Assembly: GCA_027023475.1 (NCBI GenBank)
Contig: JALVVJ010000136.1
Span: 1-32,103 of the forward strand
Direction of reading: 5' to 3'
Source of the DNA: Flavobacteriales bacterium
GTDB lineage: Bacteria > Bacteroidota > Bacteroidia > Flavobacteriales > Flavobacteriaceae
DNA: 32,103 bases
Shown: positions 1 to 6,861 of the stretch, in pieces
Layout of the letters: every line of letters starts with the position of its first letter
Position numbering within the stretch: the first letter of the stretch is position 1
Made by a program: the position numbers and the translations under genes
Notes under the pieces: model-generated
Database searches by the model: none
What the model saw: only the letters and a program-made list of their open reading frames with translations
What the model was told of the DNA's origin: nothing

Positions 1-98
1 CCTTCGGCAATCCGTCAGCGCCTGCGGCGCTGCGGCGGCGCCGCGGCAAGCGCTTCGGCCGGCGGAGCGTCCTCTCGCTTGCCGTTCCTCACGCGGAA

Positions 99-262
99 GC
101 CGCCGGGCTGTCCGCTCAAATGCGGCTTGCCGGCTTACTGCTTTTTGCGCGGGCTGCGCCTACGCTTGTCCGCGCCCGCCCGTGCGTGGGGCTTCCTTCG
201 GTCGCCTCCGCCGGGCGGAAAAGCATGCTCGCCGACTGCGCCGCATAACCGCTCCCATCCCT
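99..262 (+). repeat. Dispersed repeat R1, copy 1
   Basis: Two blocks recur in inverted orientation at 23675-23811. A 26-bp block at 99-124 is identical to the reverse complement of 23786-23811. A 21-bp block at 242-262 is identical to the reverse complement of 23675-23695. The DNA between the blocks is GC-rich and diverged and differs in length (164 versus 137 bp overall). No transposase is nearby, so the element is non-autonomous or a static repeat. Confidence 0.85.
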
Positions 263-364
263 GGCGCGATAATAAGGTGCGCGCGATAAATCGCGCTTGA
301 ATAATGAATGCCGGATATTCGAACGGCGATTGGTGATTTGTGTTCTCCTACTGAAAACATTGAA

Positions 365-529
365 GCAGTGTGTCATTTCGATGGAGCGCCCGAAGGGCGC
401 GACTGAGAAATCTCGACACGGATACTCCATCCGGGACGGAATGTTACGTTCCTATTGTCCAATCCGTGAAGAGATTCCTCGTCGTTTTGCCTTGCTGACG
501 CCGGCAAAACTCCGTCGGAATGACACTGC
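365..529. repeat. Imperfect long palindrome, MITE-like
   Basis: The ends are inverted copies of each other. The left end (365-386) carries GTCATTTCGA then GGAG; the reverse complement of 510-529 reads GCAGTGTCATTCCGACGGAG. Similarity continues inward: GAGAAATCTCGACACGG on the left matches GAGGAATCTCTTCACGG on the right arm. Each arm also carries its own small hairpin, for example GCGCCC-GAA-GGGCGC at 386-400. This looks like a dispersed structured repeat of the kind common in Bacteroidota intergenic DNA. No internal gene is present. Confidence 0.65.
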
Positions 530-559
530 TCCGCTACTGCAAACATTGAAGGCGAAACC

Positions 560-745
560 GCATTGCGGGTTCGCCGCCCTCCGAGGAGACCGAAGGGCTC
601 CGAGGGCCGCAAGGAGACGCCGCAGGCGGCTCCGCAGCAAGCGGAGGGAGACCAACGCGAAGCCACAGGCGGAGCGTGTCGGCTCCCATAGCCATGAAGG
701 CAGACCGCAGGGCTGCCGGAATGCCGGAGGGAAACAAGGCGCGGA
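560..745 (-). repeat. Dispersed repeat R2, copy 1
   Basis: The reverse complement matches plus-strand sequence around 19135-19275. The best-conserved core is 581-655 against 19179-19253, with 67 of 75 bases identical and no gaps. An additional shared 11-mer (CCGCGCCTTGT) lies upstream of the core in both copies. The differences inside the core fall almost entirely on third positions of one reading frame, described under findings. Confidence 0.8.
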
Positions 746-943
746 TTGTGCATCGGCCGCTCGGAAGCCGAAGGTTCCCGGAGCCGCGGCCTGATTGGAG
801 TTTTGCTTCCTTACCTAATACCTGTGAATTAAAAAAGAATGCTTTGTGGGAATGTGGAATAATTCCGGTGGAGTCTTTTTGGCTACAATATTTTAGCGAT
901 GGGAAACGGCGCAGACAGTGATTAAAATGCATAATAATCCGGT

Positions 944-970
944 AAAAAATAAGCGGCCATCGGGCCACTT
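944..970 (-). terminator. Intrinsic terminator after the PIN gene
   Basis: Read on the minus strand, 970-951 folds as an 8-bp stem (AAGTGGCC with GGCCGCTT, one G-U pair) and a 4-base loop, followed by a run of T at 949-944. It lies 8 bp beyond the stop codon of the PIN-domain gene and closes the two-gene unit. Confidence 0.7.
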
Positions 971-978
971 AATTAAAA

Positions 979-1470
979 TTAAAATAATGTTCCGAAAAAT
1001 TGATTAGGGTCAGTTTCAATATTTAAAATTCGAAAGTTAAGTTCAACTTTCTCCGCCAAAAACCCATAAGTGGTATTAGATCTGTTGTCGGAAGTTACAA
1101 AGTGAGTTATCGTTTTATCCAAATCGGCCTGGGCAAACAATTTGGAATCATTAGGAATTATTGCTCTTGGATATAATTGCTCGGACGTGATTTTTCTTTG
1201 TTCAAATAATATTCTTGCAAATTCACCTGTTCTAATGGCATGAGAATAGTTGAAAGGAATAATTTGCATATTTAATAGCGGAAGGTCGTCTATATCACCT
1301 CCTACACAGTATTCGGCAATAGATACGGTGGAAATTTTTAATGTATATTTTTCAGTTAAAAATCTTTCAAAATATGTTCTGGCATTATTATGTAACGGGT
1401 CATCAACATTGTATAACCTGATAAAAAAACTGGTGTCTAACAAAACACTATTGTTATGCTTCATAATCAC
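979..1470 (-). CDS. PIN-domain nuclease (VapC-like)
   Basis: This 163-residue protein has the PIN-domain layout: an N-terminal LLDTSFFIRL strand with Asp12, Glu53 in SIAEY, Asp108 in PNDSKLFAQA, and Asp128 in FVTSDNRS. Together these give the acidic quartet that binds metal in VapC-type ribonucleases. It is somewhat longer than a typical VapC (about 130 residues). It overlaps the end of the upstream 259-residue gene by 17 bp (11 bp if the internal ATG at 1464 is used), so the two are translationally coupled. A terminator follows directly. The gene is AT-rich compared with the housekeeping genes in the window. Its role as toxin or RNA-processing nuclease is inferred from the fold; the partner does not resemble known VapB antitoxins. 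Confidence 0.8.
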   Translation of the reverse strand: MIMKHNNSVLLDTSFFIRLYNVDDPLHNNARTYFERFLTEKYTLKISTVSIAEYCVGGDIDDLPLLNMQIIPFNYSHAIRTGEFARILFEQRKITSEQLYPRAIIPNDSKLFAQADLDKTITHFVTSDNRSNTTYGFLAEKVELNFRILNIETDPNQFFGTLF

Positions 1471-2233
1471 CGCGTATATCTTTTATCCATTTATTGGCAT
1501 CAATACCTTTCCATGTGTTTTTTGCTTTTGAAATGAGGTTGTTCAAGTATTTTTTGTCAAAAACAGGTTGATAATCAATCAGTTCAATAAGTTTTAGCGT
1601 TTTTGTATCCATTTCTCCGGTTTCAATATTTTGTTTACCTATTGCTCTTACGCCAAATTCTTTATATAACAAGTTTTTTTCTTGGCCTTTCAGAAAATCC
1701 CTGTCAGTGTTAACGATAATGGTTCCATATTCGTTGGTATCGATATGAATATTGGTTTTGTTTTTTCCGCCGGCATTGGTCAAGATACCGTAAAAATAAA
1801 ATTCGGCATCAACCCAAAGTTTTTCGTTCCTAATAAATTTGGTTTGTGGCGTGATAAATAATTTGAAATCATCACTTAGAGAGGTTTTGAAACCAAACGA
1901 AAAATTTTTTTGTTTGGCAATATGTTGTATATTTTCAAATGCCCTTGCTGTTTGGACATCTAAAAAATCAATTGAATTTTTTGCATTAACTTCATCAATA
2001 ATTGCATTAAACATTATTATTGCCTGCATAGAAGTTCTAAAAATATTCCTTACCGAACCTTTTTCAATATCGTAAGTGATGATCGGCCGGTTTTTTTTGT
2101 TTCCGGGATATAAAAGATGCTCAATATCTTGTAAAAGTGAAGCAATAAATTTAATATCAAAATTATTGGGACTTAATTCGTTATTGCCCAATTTTCCGGA
2201 AACTTTTATTTCTATTTCACCAGTTTTTTTCAT
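1454..2233 (-). CDS. Unrecognised partner of the PIN nuclease
   Basis: I do not recognise this 259-residue protein. It has no signal peptide and no membrane segment. The N-terminal part (EIEIKVSGKL...) looks like a beta strand followed by helices. It contains ITYDIEKGSVRNIF near residue 55, then an alpha-helical stretch, a beta-rich middle (about residues 110-180) and a lysine-rich C-terminus. No nucleic-acid-binding motif or nuclease signature is evident. It is the first gene of a two-gene unit: a perfect -7 promoter element sits just upstream of its ATG and the PIN gene overlaps its end. By position it would be the antitoxin or a regulatory/target-recognition subunit, but it is far larger than VapB-type antitoxins. 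The gene is AT-rich and adjacent to a tRNA gene, which fits horizontal acquisition. Confidence 0.75.
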   Translation of the reverse strand: MKKTGEIEIKVSGKLGNNELSPNNFDIKFIASLLQDIEHLLYPGNKKNRPIITYDIEKGSVRNIFRTSMQAIIMFNAIIDEVNAKNSIDFLDVQTARAFENIQHIAKQKNFSFGFKTSLSDDFKLFITPQTKFIRNEKLWVDAEFYFYGILTNAGGKNKTNIHIDTNEYGTIIVNTDRDFLKGQEKNLLYKEFGVRAIGKQNIETGEMDTKTLKLIELIDYQPVFDKKYLNNLISKAKNTWKGIDANKWIKDIRGDYEA

Positions 2234-2240
2234 TACATTA

Positions 2241-2248
2241 CAAAGGTA
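2241..2248 (-). promoter_or_regulatory. -7 promoter element of the PIN module
   Basis: The minus strand reads TACCTTTG here, a perfect match to the Bacteroidota -7 consensus TAnnTTTG. Its 3' end lies only 7 bp from the ATG (2233-2231), so the transcript would have a leader of a few bases at most. No clear -33 element is seen. Confidence 0.55.
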
Positions 2249-2413
2249 AAAACATTTTTGTTATTTGGAAATGTTTCGTAGTTTTGTTTCGAAAATTAAA
2301 TTCGAAAAAAAGGATATAAAAACGAGTATATTATAGAGTGAAAAGGTTGAAAAGTTCGTAACTCAAACAAACATAAAGCGCTTAGTATCATTTGTTTGCA
2401 AAATCCAATAACA

Positions 2414-2488
2414 GGGCTTTTAGCTCAGTTGGTTCAGAGCGCTGCCTTGACAGGGCAGAGGTCGGCGGTTCGAACCCGCCAAAGCCCA
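2414..2488 (+). tRNA. tRNA-Val (anticodon GAC)
   Basis: A complete cloverleaf can be drawn. The acceptor stem pairs GGGCTTT (2414-2420) with AAAGCCC (2481-2487). The D arm is GCTC...GAGC. The anticodon stem CTGCC/GGCAG encloses loop TTGACAG, which gives anticodon GAC for valine. The T arm contains GGTTCGAACC. The discriminator base is A at 2488 and CCA is not encoded, so it must be added after transcription. It lies between the acquired-looking PIN module and the ferredoxin-trpS pair. Confidence 0.95.
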
Positions 2489-2495
2489 CAAATGC

Positions 2496-2729
2496 TTAAA
2501 CCCGCTTGACGCGAATGATTTTCGCCGGACACAGGCGGGCGGCTTCACGGGCCGGTTCCTCCAAATCCAAGCGTGGCGTACGCAGGGTGTAAAACCCGCG
2601 CTTTTCGGTCGAACGAAGCAAAACGACCTTGCCGTCACGGGTGGACATACGAAAAAGTTCCGGCGCGGCTTCCACGCAGTAGTTACAACCGATACATTTG
2701 GGACGCTGTAAGGTGATGACCAACATCAT
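2496..2729 (-). CDS. Monocluster 4Fe-4S ferredoxin
   Basis: This 77-residue protein carries Cys12, Cys15 and Cys18 (CIGCNYC) and a distant Cys67 followed by Pro (LCP). That is the spacing of a small ferredoxin with a single [4Fe-4S] cluster, so it acts as a soluble electron carrier; its partner cannot be told from this window. The start is fixed by context: its ATG overlaps the TGA stop of trpS (ATGA), so it is co-transcribed and translationally coupled with tryptophanyl-tRNA synthetase. A second ATG lies one codon further in. The coding end is 8 bp from the 3' end of the opposite-strand tRNA-Val gene. Confidence 0.85.
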   Translation of the reverse strand: MMLVITLQRPKCIGCNYCVEAAPELFRMSTRDGKVVLLRSTEKRGFYTLRTPRLDLEEPAREAARLCPAKIIRVKRV

Positions 2730-3703
2730 TGCGGCGTATAACGAAATCGCGAACGCACGCGGTTGAGCACTTCGCGGGCCGTCCGGCGGGCTTTGGCAGC
2801 ACCTTCGGTCAGGATTTTTTCGATGCGATCCGGTTCTTGCATCAATTCGTCGAAGCGGCGGCGTGGCCCGGCAAAACGTTCAGTGATAAGCTCGTAAAGC
2901 GCTTGCTTGGCTTGCCCGTAGCCATAATTGCCGTTTAGGTAATTTTGTCGCATCCGTTCGGTTTGTTCCTCGCCGGCCAGCAGGGCATAGAGGGCAAACA
3001 CATTGCATTTGTCAGGATCTTTGGGCGCTTCGACCGGCGTGCTATCGGTTACGATGCGCATGATTTGCTTGCGCAGTTTTTTGTCGGGCAGAAAAATATC
3101 GATGATGTTGTTACGCGACTTGCTCATTTTTTGGCCGTCGGTGCCCGGCACATACATGGTTTGCTCGTTCAAATCAATCTCGGGCACCACAAAGGTTTCG
3201 CCCATGGTTCGATTGAATTTCTGGGCCACATCGCGGGTCATTTCCAGGTGTTGTTTTTGGTCTTTGCCCACGGGCACCACGTCGGCATCGTAGAGCAAAA
3301 TATCGGCGGCCATCAGCATGGGATAGGTAAAAAGTCCCACGTTTACGTCCTGCAAACGGTCGGCCTTGTCCTTGAACGAATGAGCCAGAGTGAGCCGTTG
3401 GTAAGGGAAAAAAGTGCTCAAATACCACATCAATTCGGTTACTTCGGGCACGTCGGATTGGCGGTAAAAAACCGTTTTTTCGGGGTCCAATCCGAAGGCC
3501 AACCAGGCGGCGGCGGTTTGCATAGTATTTTCGTGCAATTGTCCGGCATCCTTGATTTGGGTCAAGGAATGCATATCGGCAATAAACAGGTAGGACTCAT
3601 TGCCCGGAAGGCGCGATTTTTCGATGGCGGGAATAATGGCGCCCAAAATATTTCCCAAATGCGGGCGGCCGGTGCTTTGAATGCCGGTAAGAATGCGTGC
3701 CAT
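2726..3703 (-). CDS. trpS: Tryptophanyl-tRNA synthetase
   Basis: This cytoplasmic class Ic synthetase charges tRNA-Trp. The 325-residue length is normal for bacterial TrpRS. The HIGH-type signature appears as RPHLGNILG (residues 13-21) and the KMSKS loop as GQKMSKSRNN (192-196). The intervening DAD segment and VPVGKDQKQHLEMTRD are characteristic of TrpRS rather than TyrRS. It heads a two-gene unit with the ferredoxin (ATGA overlap) and is divergent from plsC, with 44 bp between the two start codons. A perfect -7 element precedes it. Confidence 0.96.
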   Translation of the reverse strand: MARILTGIQSTGRPHLGNILGAIIPAIEKSRLPGNESYLFIADMHSLTQIKDAGQLHENTMQTAAAWLAFGLDPEKTVFYRQSDVPEVTELMWYLSTFFPYQRLTLAHSFKDKADRLQDVNVGLFTYPMLMAADILLYDADVVPVGKDQKQHLEMTRDVAQKFNRTMGETFVVPEIDLNEQTMYVPGTDGQKMSKSRNNIIDIFLPDKKLRKQIMRIVTDSTPVEAPKDPDKCNVFALYALLAGEEQTERMRQNYLNGNYGYGQAKQALYELITERFAGPRRRFDELMQEPDRIEKILTEGAAKARRTAREVLNRVRSRFRYTPQ

Positions 3704-3713
3704 ATAAAAAGCG

Positions 3714-3721
3714 TATTTTTG
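3714..3721 (+). promoter_or_regulatory. -7 element for plsC
   Basis: TATTTTTG matches TAnnTTTG exactly, 26 bp upstream of the chosen plsC start. It lies next to the opposing trpS element at 3726-3733, so the two divergent promoters are intertwined in a 44-bp intergenic gap. Confidence 0.6.
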
Positions 3722-3725
3722 TGTG

Positions 3726-3733
3726 CAAAGATA
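3726..3733 (-). promoter_or_regulatory. -7 element for trpS-ferredoxin
   Basis: The minus strand reads TATCTTTG, a perfect TAnnTTTG match, 22 bp upstream of the trpS start. The predicted start site gives a leader of roughly 15-20 bases. Confidence 0.6.
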
Positions 3734-3747
3734 CGAAGAAACGGCCT

Positions 3748-4551
3748 ATGGCTAATTGGTTGCGCATAATGGCCAAGCCCGCGGTTCTGCTTTGGAAACT
3801 TTGGGCTTTGTTTTGGGCATACGTTCCCGTGGTGGTTTTGTCGCCTTTGGTGGCTTTGGTGGTGGCCTTGCCGTTTCCCGCGGGATTTCGCTTGTTTTCC
3901 CTGATCGAACGCACTTGGGCCCGGCTTGTTTTGCTTATGGGCGGATGGCGCATCAAAATCCTTAATCCCGAAGCGCGGCCGACGTTCAAACGTCAATACA
4001 TCATTGTGGCCAATCACGAAAGCATGTTGGATATTCCGGTATTGCTGAGCGTAATTCCTGCGCCGGTAAGCTTTGTGGGCAAGGTGGAATTGGCACGTTA
4101 TCCGGTGTTCGGCTGGCTCTACCGGCGGACCAACATTTTGGTTGACCGCAGCTCGTTGGAAAGTCGCCAGCAGGTTTACCGCGAAACCGAACGATATATT
4201 CGCAACGGCATCAACGTGGCCATTTTTCCCGAAGGCGGTATCATCGAAGACGGGGCGCTGCTTCATCCGTTCAAAGCCGGCGCCTTCCGTATGGCCGTGG
4301 AACATCAATTACCCGTGCTGCCCATGATTTTTTTGGATAACGAAAAACGCTTGTCCTACGAACTATTCAAAGGCAGTCCCGGAAAATTACGGGTAAAATT
4401 CCTGCCGGTTTTTTCTACCGATGGTCTGAAAAACGAAGACTGGAAGGACTTGCGCGACCGGATTTATACCCTGATGTATAACGAACTGGCCCAACAAAAA
4501 TTGATAGACAAGGGCTTGATGCAACCCGATGATCATTGGTCGCCGGAATAA
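3748..4551 (+). CDS. plsC: 1-acyl-glycerol-3-phosphate acyltransferase
   Basis: This enzyme transfers an acyl chain to lysophosphatidic acid to make phosphatidic acid at the inner membrane. The catalytic HX4D motif is NHESMLD (His90, Asp95 counted from the ATG at 3748), and the substrate-binding FPEGG motif is near residues 160-164. A hydrophobic N-terminal segment (about residues 11-45) would anchor it to the membrane. The ATG at 3748 is preferred over the in-frame GTG at 3697, because the extra 17 residues would run through the promoter and into the trpS start. A patatin-type phospholipase follows 39 bp downstream, so phospholipid synthesis and breakdown genes are neighbours. Confidence 0.92.
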   Translation: MANWLRIMAKPAVLLWKLWALFWAYVPVVVLSPLVALVVALPFPAGFRLFSLIERTWARLVLLMGGWRIKILNPEARPTFKRQYIIVANHESMLDIPVLLSVIPAPVSFVGKVELARYPVFGWLYRRTNILVDRSSLESRQQVYRETERYIRNGINVAIFPEGGIIEDGALLHPFKAGAFRMAVEHQLPVLPMIFLDNEKRLSYELFKGSPGKLRVKFLPVFSTDGLKNEDWKDLRDRIYTLMYNELAQQKLIDKGLMQPDDHWSPE

Positions 4552-4590
4552 TGTCGGCCGAACCGGCTTTTTTTGTATTTTTCCTAAATC

Positions 4591-6843
4591 ATGATTAACA
4601 GCTTGCAAAAACGGCCATACCTTATTCCCAAAGTATTCATTTGGGCCGTTGTTCTTTGGATTTTGCCAGCTTGGCAGACCCATGCTCAAAGCCCCCGGCC
4701 GATCGATTCGGCCGCTTTGGGCCTGGCATTGAGTGGCGGCGGTGCCAAAGGCATTGCCCACATCGGCGTGCTGCAAGCCCTCGAAGAACAAGGCATACGG
4801 CCGCGTTACCTGACGGGAACAAGCATTGGCGCCATTGTGGGTGCCTATTACATCGCCGGTTACACTCCGCAACAAATTTTGGACATTTTCCGCCGGACCG
4901 ATTTCGACGCCCTGATGACCGACCAGATGCCGCGGCGTTTTTTGCCGCTATACCTTAAACGCACGGGGCGGAATTCGTTTTTTCATTTTCCGGTGGATCT
5001 GCACCGTTTGCAACTCAAATTGCCCGGCGGATTGACGCACTCACAACTTTTCTACAATCAATTGTTCCGCGATTTATACAACATCCAATACTTAAACTCG
5101 TTCGACAGTTTGCCGGTTCACTTCCGGTTTTACGCCACCGATTTGGTAACCGGTAAATCCGTAGCATTCAAAGGTGGAAGCGTGCCGCGTGCCGTGGTAG
5201 CCAGCAGTGCACTTCCTTCGATTGTTTCGCCCATACTGATCGATGGAAAAATCCTGACCGACGGTGGCGTGGTCAATAATTATCCTTTGGACGGACTCTA
5301 CCGGATGGGTGCCCGCAAGAGCATTGGCTCGGATGTGCAAGGGCAATTGCTACGTGAATCTCAAATCCAGTCCATCAAAGATATTTTGGACCAAATTACC
5401 AGCATCTATATGTATGCCGATATGCCGCAAAAACGGCGAAAAACCGACGTGTATATCCGGCCGCCGGTTAGCCGGTTCAGCGTAACCGATTTCGGGCTAA
5501 TCGATACTTTGTATGCATTGGGCTACGGGACGGCAAAAGCCGAATCGAAAAAACTATTACCTTTTAAATCCTATACCAACCGGCGCCCGATGCCACAACC
5601 CGGTCATCCCGATAGCATTTACATCAGACATATTGAAATTCACGGATTGAAAATTCCCAAGGCCAAGCAATATTTCGAATGGCGTACCAACATCCGCGAA
5701 GGGCACAAGGTGGGTTTCGACCGGTTTTTGGAAGGTATCGATTACCTCTACGGAACCGGCGATTACCGGCAAATTCATTATTGGATAACACCGGGCGATA
5801 CACTGAGGGTGGATATTGTGTCTGATACGGTTAGATTCAAGTTGCGCACGGCGGTTCATTACATGCCCTTGTTCCAAATCGAGTTTTTGGCCGGGCTAAC
5901 GGGAAGACAGCTTTTGTCGCCGCGCGACCGGGCCGTTTTGGAAATTATTTTCGGGCCCAATATCCGCTATAACTTCGATTACCTTATCGATAACGGATAT
6001 CATTTGGGATTGGGCTTTCATTCGTCCTTTCACAAACTCGAACGAACCGTGGATTACCATTTGATGCTTCCCAGGGTGCAAAATCCGTCGTTCCATACCA
6101 TGGATCTCCATGTTTCGGTGTGGACCAATCGTTTGTTTTTCCAGAATCTGATGTCCAATAGCGTAAATCTGCACATCGGCACCGAAATGCAAACCCATCG
6201 GGTTTATACCACGGTTTTTTCGGGAAACCATTCCGACCGGAAATTTTTCTTTGATCACTCGACCTACTATGCCGGATTTATGAATTTCTATTACGACGAT
6301 TTGGATAATTATAATTTTCCGATGCACGGCGTAAAAATCCAATTCGATTACAAATACATTTTCGGTATCAGCGAAAATTATGCCGGCGTAAAGCCCTTTC
6401 ACAACATATTTTTGGAACTGAGCGGCTACCGCAAACATAATGCGCATTTTTCCACTTCGTATGAATTCAAGGCCGGACTCAACACATCCGATACCCTGGC
6501 GCCCAGTTTTTATTACTATTTCGGCGGCACCGAAAGTTCGGTTCCTTTTTCACACATCATGCCGTCCTACGGCCGGGATTACCTGAGTTTCCGTTCGCCG
6601 GCTTTTTTGATGCTACAACCCCAATTGCAGTGGAAGGTGGGGCAAAACCATCATTTGTATTTCGGCTTGCAAGGATTGCTCTATACCGAAGGGCCTGTTT
6701 ACGAAGAAAAGTTCAGGCGAACATACAGTATTTACGGGCGTTACGGTTTCGAAAGCTATTTTGGCCCCATATTTGTAACAATGGGTTGGGAGCCCTTGTT
6801 CCGGCAATGGCATGCAGGGCTTTCCATTGGATTCAGATTCTAA
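4591..6843 (+). CDS. Patatin-like phospholipase with beta-barrel
   Basis: This 750-residue protein starts with a signal peptide (cleavage after about residue 33, AQS). The patatin domain follows: glycine-rich oxyanion loop SGGGAKG (48-54), nucleophile motif GTSIG with Ser78, and the DGG motif of the Ser-Asp dyad (224-226). After about residue 340 comes a POTRA-like segment (YIRHIEIHGLKIP...) and then a long beta-barrel region with alternating aromatic strands that ends in a terminal Phe (SIGFRF). This is the arrangement of type Vd/PlpD-like proteins: a lipase domain fused to its own outer-membrane barrel. It probably cleaves phospholipids at or outside the outer membrane. A short GCCG-AAC-CGGC stem followed by seven T lies between it and plsC, so the two may be only partly co-transcribed. 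Confidence 0.9.
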   Translation: MINSLQKRPYLIPKVFIWAVVLWILPAWQTHAQSPRPIDSAALGLALSGGGAKGIAHIGVLQALEEQGIRPRYLTGTSIGAIVGAYYIAGYTPQQILDIFRRTDFDALMTDQMPRRFLPLYLKRTGRNSFFHFPVDLHRLQLKLPGGLTHSQLFYNQLFRDLYNIQYLNSFDSLPVHFRFYATDLVTGKSVAFKGGSVPRAVVASSALPSIVSPILIDGKILTDGGVVNNYPLDGLYRMGARKSIGSDVQGQLLRESQIQSIKDILDQITSIYMYADMPQKRRKTDVYIRPPVSRFSVTDFGLIDTLYALGYGTAKAESKKLLPFKSYTNRRPMPQPGHPDSIYIRHIEIHGLKIPKAKQYFEWRTNIREGHKVGFDRFLEGIDYLYGTGDYRQIHYWITPGDTLRVDIVSDTVRFKLRTAVHYMPLFQIEFLAGLTGRQLLSPRDRAVLEIIFGPNIRYNFDYLIDNGYHLGLGFHSSFHKLERTVDYHLMLPRVQNPSFHTMDLHVSVWTNRLFFQNLMSNSVNLHIGTEMQTHRVYTTVFSGNHSDRKFFFDHSTYYAGFMNFYYDDLDNYNFPMHGVKIQFDYKYIFGISENYAGVKPFHNIFLELSGYRKHNAHFSTSYEFKAGLNTSDTLAPSFYYYFGGTESSVPFSHIMPSYGRDYLSFRSPAFLMLQPQLQWKVGQNHHLYFGLQGLLYTEGPVYEEKFRRTYSIYGRYGFESYFGPIFVTMGWEPLFRQWHAGLSIGFRF

Positions 6844-6861
6844 AAGGAATATTTACCGCCT

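Larger units (their letters stand above)
1..978. other. Gene-free, repeat-rich region
   Basis: This stretch holds no convincing gene. It is mostly GC-rich, low-complexity DNA that is open in several frames at once, which is usual for such sequence. It contains one copy of repeat R1 (99-262), an imperfect palindromic element (365-529) and one copy of repeat R2 (about 560-745). It ends with the terminator of the minus-strand PIN gene. The short open frames here are treated as spurious, although the one over R2 is discussed as a finding. Confidence 0.7.

Noticed and set aside
116-968. Several 60-165 codon frames in the GC-rich first kilobase
   Set aside because: GC-rich repeats are open in many frames; none has a start context, neighbour or fold. 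The one over R2 is kept only as a finding.
979-2233. Simple vapBC annotation for the PIN pair
   Set aside because: The partner is 259 residues and has no ribbon-helix-helix or AbrB-like start, so calling it VapB is unsupported.
2364-2398. CAAACAAA / TTTGTTTG inverted repeat before tRNA-Val
   Set aside because: The arms are 8 bp, of low complexity, and not symmetric around the AAGCGCTT centre; chance is likely.
2414-2488. tRNA-Val as an integration site for the PIN module
   Set aside because: No second copy of the tRNA 3' end was found on the far side of the module, and no integrase is present.
2945-3769. Long plus-strand open frame over trpS
   Set aside because: It lies antisense to a gene with clear TrpRS motifs, and its translation is rich in His, Gly and Phe without any fold signature.
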